Origin: JANSWO01 sp964351875
Lineage (GTDB): Bacteria > Pseudomonadota > Gammaproteobacteria > Pseudomonadales > Azotimanducaceae
NCBI GenBank assembly: GCA_964351875.1
Contig: CAYGQC010000030.1
Coordinates: 1 to 31,356 of the forward strand
Reading direction: 5' to 3'
Length of the DNA stretch: 31,356 bases
Shown here: positions 28,370 to 31,356 of the stretch, piece by piece
Position numbering within the stretch: the stretch's first letter is position 1
Layout of the letters: every line of letters begins with the position of its first letter
The notes under the pieces: model-generated
Seen by the model: the letters and a program-made list of their open reading frames with translations, nothing else
Told to the model about the DNA's origin: nothing
Databases searched by the model: none
Position numbers and translations under genes: made by a program

Positions 28370-31356
28370 ATGCAAGTAGAAGTATCTGCGCGGACGGCTC
28401 CAGCTTCCGTACCAGGGTTTGCAGCCAACACGTTTCCGCGAGCGCGCACGGTTGACCTGCTGCGTGCAAAGTCGGCACGGGCTGCGGCGGTAGTCGGCTC
28501 GATTCATCTGCCTAAGCTGCCGCCCCGCGCGGCTGCCAGATCTTTTCTGATGCTTTTGGTATTGCTCGTAAGCGGAAAAGCCTACGCGGTTTGCACCGTA
28601 ACGGGCACCGGAACGCTCGCTAACCTGGATGCGGGGGATCAGGTTGAATGCACTGGGACGACCAATGGCGAGACGATCGCGGGCGCTGCTGATGGGATTC
28701 AGGTGTCACTGGCGGATGATTTCACAAACAGTAGCGTATCTATTTCAGGCTCGGCGCAGATACCCACGACAAGGGTGGATTTCACTGGCAACACCAACGC
28801 CGCCGGTTCTACGGTCACGGTGGTTGGCTCGAATGCCCGCATTAATGTCGATGGAGTTGCAGTTTCAGATATCTCAGGGCTATCGCTCACTGAAAACAGT
28901 TTCTCCCAGAGCTCGCTAAGTATCGTCAACGGTTCATCGCTCTCCCTGGCCAGTGGCTCGTCCGTTCTACTCAACGGCAATGCTGCTTTGGATCTCTCCT
29001 CGATTGGGACGAATAGCCTTGTTGCAGACAGCTCTTCTAACGCGACGGCTACTGTGGTCGGCGATGCCGGCAATCAGACACTTCGATTGCTCGGTACGGC
29101 AAACGCCGGCGCCAATGGCGTTCTGGCTGATCTTGGCGCGGGTGACGATGTTGTAACGCTGTCGATCTTCAGCAACGTAAGCGGCCTGATAGACGCCGGC
29201 GCAGGCACAGGAGACCGGTTGCTGATGCTGGCCGGTACGTTGTCCAACCCGATTGACGGGTTTGAAATTCTCGAGACGGGCAACGGACAAACCGTGCGCA
29301 TCGCGGCGCTGGATGACTTCAGCGAAGTGCGGGCGAACGGTGCAGTGTTTGTAGATTCCCTGAGCTACCTGGGGCTGCCGTCGGCAACCATTACCATGTC
29401 TGCTAATGGTCGGATCGTCTATGACGCGCCCGGGGGCTTTGAAACTCTGACGCAGACACTGGTCAGCACAGGTTCATTGTTTAATCAGCAGTTTGAAATT
29501 GATACCAGCGGCGAGCTTGTGGTCGCGACCAACAGCGCCGCTTTCGAAGGCAACTGGCGCATTACCAACGGCACGCTAACGATCGACCCTTCCGCTGAAC
29601 TCGGCACCGGCCTGATCATCAACAATGATCAGCTCATCGCGGGTTCCGCCTCGCTACCGGTGACCATCAGCAATGATATTTCCGGCACGGGTAGCTTCGA
29701 AGTCATTGGTGGTTTGGTGACGCTCACCGGCGATAACACCTATTCGGGTGGCACGCTCGTTCAGCGTGGAACGCTCTCTGTCCAGGACACACAAGCACTC
29801 GGCACAGGTGCTATCAACTTTAATGGCGGCGGCGCGCCTGCGACGTCTGTGCTTCAACTTGACGTCACGAATGGAACACAGACGCTTGCGAATACGCTGA
29901 CAGGATCGGGGTCGCTAATTGTGCAGGGTGGTGGCGAATTGGTGCTCACGACTTCCAGCACCTTTGCCGGGATTACGAATATCGCCGCCGATACCGATCT
30001 GATCGCCGCAAGTGATTCCGCCCTGGGCACGTCCTCGGTACAGAACGATGGGCGTCTTGCTCTAATTGATGCTGAACTCGGCAATACAATCGGTGGAGCG
30101 GGTAATGTGGAGGCGATCGGAAGCGGTGTGTCGCGCTTGTCCGGTAGCAACACCTACACCGGTGGTACGTCGGTGGTTTCGGGAACGCTTGCGGGGCAGA
30201 CGGATTCGTTTGGCTCAGCGTCGATTGCCGTTGCCAGCGGAGCGTCTGTGATAGTTGAGTCTGCCGCCAGCCAGGGCGTGACGTTGCAGAATGATGTCAC
30301 CGGCGGCGGTAGTCTGATAAGCAACTCCGTCGGATTGATCTCTCTCGCTGGTACCAATGATTACTCCGGTGGTACGACAATTGATTCGGGTACGCTGGCG
30401 GGCACGGTGGCGTCTTTCGGAACCGGTGACATTGAAGTGTCTGATGACGCCACGCTTCTGGTTGGCTCGATTGCGACAGGCAATGAGACGTTGCAGAACG
30501 TGGTGTCCGGTGATGGCGGCCTGCAAATCGACTCCGCCGGAACCATTACTCTGGCCGGAGCGAACAGTTTTTCCGGTGGCACTCAGGTGTCAAACGGCAC
30601 ACTTACCGGCGAAGTCAGCGCGTTCGGTTCGGGAGCTATAGACCTGGCGGTCGATGCGAGTTTGTTGTTGGCGCCAGTCGCCAGTGCAACCCTGGATAAT
30701 GTGGTGTCCGGCGACGGCGGCGTCGACGTCCAGTCCTCCGGAACGGTGACGCTCGCGGCAGCCAATACGTATGCCGGCGGCACAATGGTCCGTAGTGGCG
30801 TGTGTGGGGCTGATGCCCATGGCCTCGCGCCCGGGCCGGTCGCGGTGCGCGATGGCCGCGNNNNNNNNNNATGCGGTCGGTACTGGGGCCATCGATCTGA
30901 CAAGTGATGCGAGTCTGCTGCTGACTCAGCCAGCCGACGGAACCCTGAGCAACCTGATATCCGGCGACGGCAGTCTCGATATTCAAACTGCGGGTACCGT
31001 CACGCTCGCGGGTGCCAATACGTACACCGGCGGCACCACGGTAGCGAGTGGCGTGTTGGCTGGTGCGTCCGACGCCTTCGGTGCCGGTGTGATTGAGTTG
31101 GCCGACGATACGAGTTTGCTGTTGGTTCAAACAGGCAGTGGGACGTTCAGCAATGTCGTGTCCGGCAACGGTAGTCTCGATGTGCAGTCCACCGGCACGG
31201 TGACTCTCGCAGCTGCCAATAGCCATACCGGTGGTACGACGGTGAGTAGTGGCGTGTTGTCCGGCGCTACCGACGTCTTCGGTACGGGCGGCATTGACCT
31301 CGCCGACGATACGAGTTTGCTGTTAGTTCAAACGGGCAGTGGGGTATTGAGTAATG
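28370..31356 (+). CDS. Autotransporter-associated beta-strand repeat protein, incomplete
   Basis: This large surface or secreted protein starts at an ATG preceded by AAAAGGGA; an upstream in-frame ATG at 28325 lacks this site. An extended N-terminal signal (basic, about 50 residues, then SFLMLLVLLVSGKAYA, cleavage near residue 73) is typical of large type V secreted proteins. After a Ser/Thr/Gly-rich beta-helical region, repeats of the autotransporter-associated type follow, with signatures such as LTGDNTYSGGT, LAGTNDYSGGTT and LAGANTYTGGTT, each leading to a GTL segment. The late repeats are 67 residues long. The C-terminal translocator barrel would lie beyond the window. A 10-N gap breaks the frame at 30861; the coding frame resumes at 30873 (reading AVGTGAIDLTSD) and stays open to the end. 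It is probably an adhesin or biofilm factor. Confidence 0.88.
30861..30870. other. Assembly gap of 10 N inside the repeat gene
   Basis: This run of N lies inside the repeat region. Repeat phase is 201 bp after the gap, but the interval between the last pre-gap and first post-gap phase markers (30653 and 30906) is 253 bp including the N, which is not a multiple of 201. The true gap length, or the adjoining sequence, is therefore wrong, and the frame shift here is artefactual. Confidence 0.95.
30906..31356 (+). repeat. 201-bp tandem coding repeats of the autotransporter gene
   Basis: The phase marker GAT(G/A)CGAGT(C/T)TG recurs at 30906, 31107 and 31308, exactly 201 bases (67 codons) apart. 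The last two units are nearly identical at DNA level around the marker, which implies recent duplication or gene conversion. The array runs off the window. Confidence 0.85.

Noticed and set aside
28325..30907. Ending the autotransporter gene at the stop just after the N run
   Set aside because: The repeat pattern continues in another frame from 30873 to the window end, so the stop results from the placeholder gap length.
30583..31226. Minus-strand frames across the 10-N gap
   Set aside because: They are reflections of the repeat gene on the other strand, including undefined residues.

Overview
The window looks like a draft or metagenome-assembled scaffold from a gammaproteobacterium-like, Gram-negative, aerobic bacterium of moderately high GC. 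This is inferred from a TamA/TamB outer-membrane assembly pair, an UrcA-family secreted protein, a Sec-exported catalase-peroxidase, a NarL-type two-component pair and a large autotransporter-repeat protein. I cannot name the genus. Two runs of N (24242-24341 and 30861-30870) mark assembly joins.

Layout. 15-4335 (minus): a LuxR-type regulator with a degenerate receiver, a TAT-exported PhoX/DUF839 phosphatase and a secreted protein of unknown function. A palindrome and a Pho-box-like repeat lie in front of phoX, and a terminator-like hairpin lies behind it. 4394-4553: an intergenic element with three identical-class hairpin repeats and an extra hairpin. 4563-4856 (minus): UrcA protein. 5052-13024 (plus): tamA and tamB with overlapping stop and start, then a second PhoX-like protein (TAT lipoprotein) and a GalM-like epimerase. 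13025-19604 (minus): an eight-gene, tightly packed operon. 19763-21455 (minus): a VOC protein and a DUF6544 protein. 21807-24074 (plus): exported KatG. 24185-24477: a small element with 12-bp terminal inverted repeats, broken by the 100-N gap. 24520-25470 (plus): Sua5/TsaC-type tRNA modification enzyme. 25541-28164 (minus): response regulator and histidine kinase. 28370 to the end (plus): the autotransporter-repeat protein, incomplete.

The most notable unit is the 13025-19604 operon. It encodes three different proteins that each carry a Rieske [2Fe-2S] domain fused to a different redox module: a glutamate-synthase-like FMN/3Fe-4S barrel, a ferric-reductase-like haem b membrane domain, and a pyruvate-oxidase-like thiamine diphosphate enzyme. 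With them come two tiny membrane proteins, a membrane-anchored protein with a Cys/His cluster, a DUF1622 membrane protein and an exported YHS protein. Start-stop overlaps at most junctions suggest one transcript. I infer a membrane-linked electron-transfer system that oxidises a 2-oxo acid or related substrate, but the substrates, direction and physiological role cannot be read from sequence.

Other themes are surface and periplasm functions (TamAB, two PhoX-like proteins, KatG, UrcA, autotransporter) and local regulation: the two-component genes diverge from the autotransporter gene across a 205-bp region with two perfect inverted repeats.
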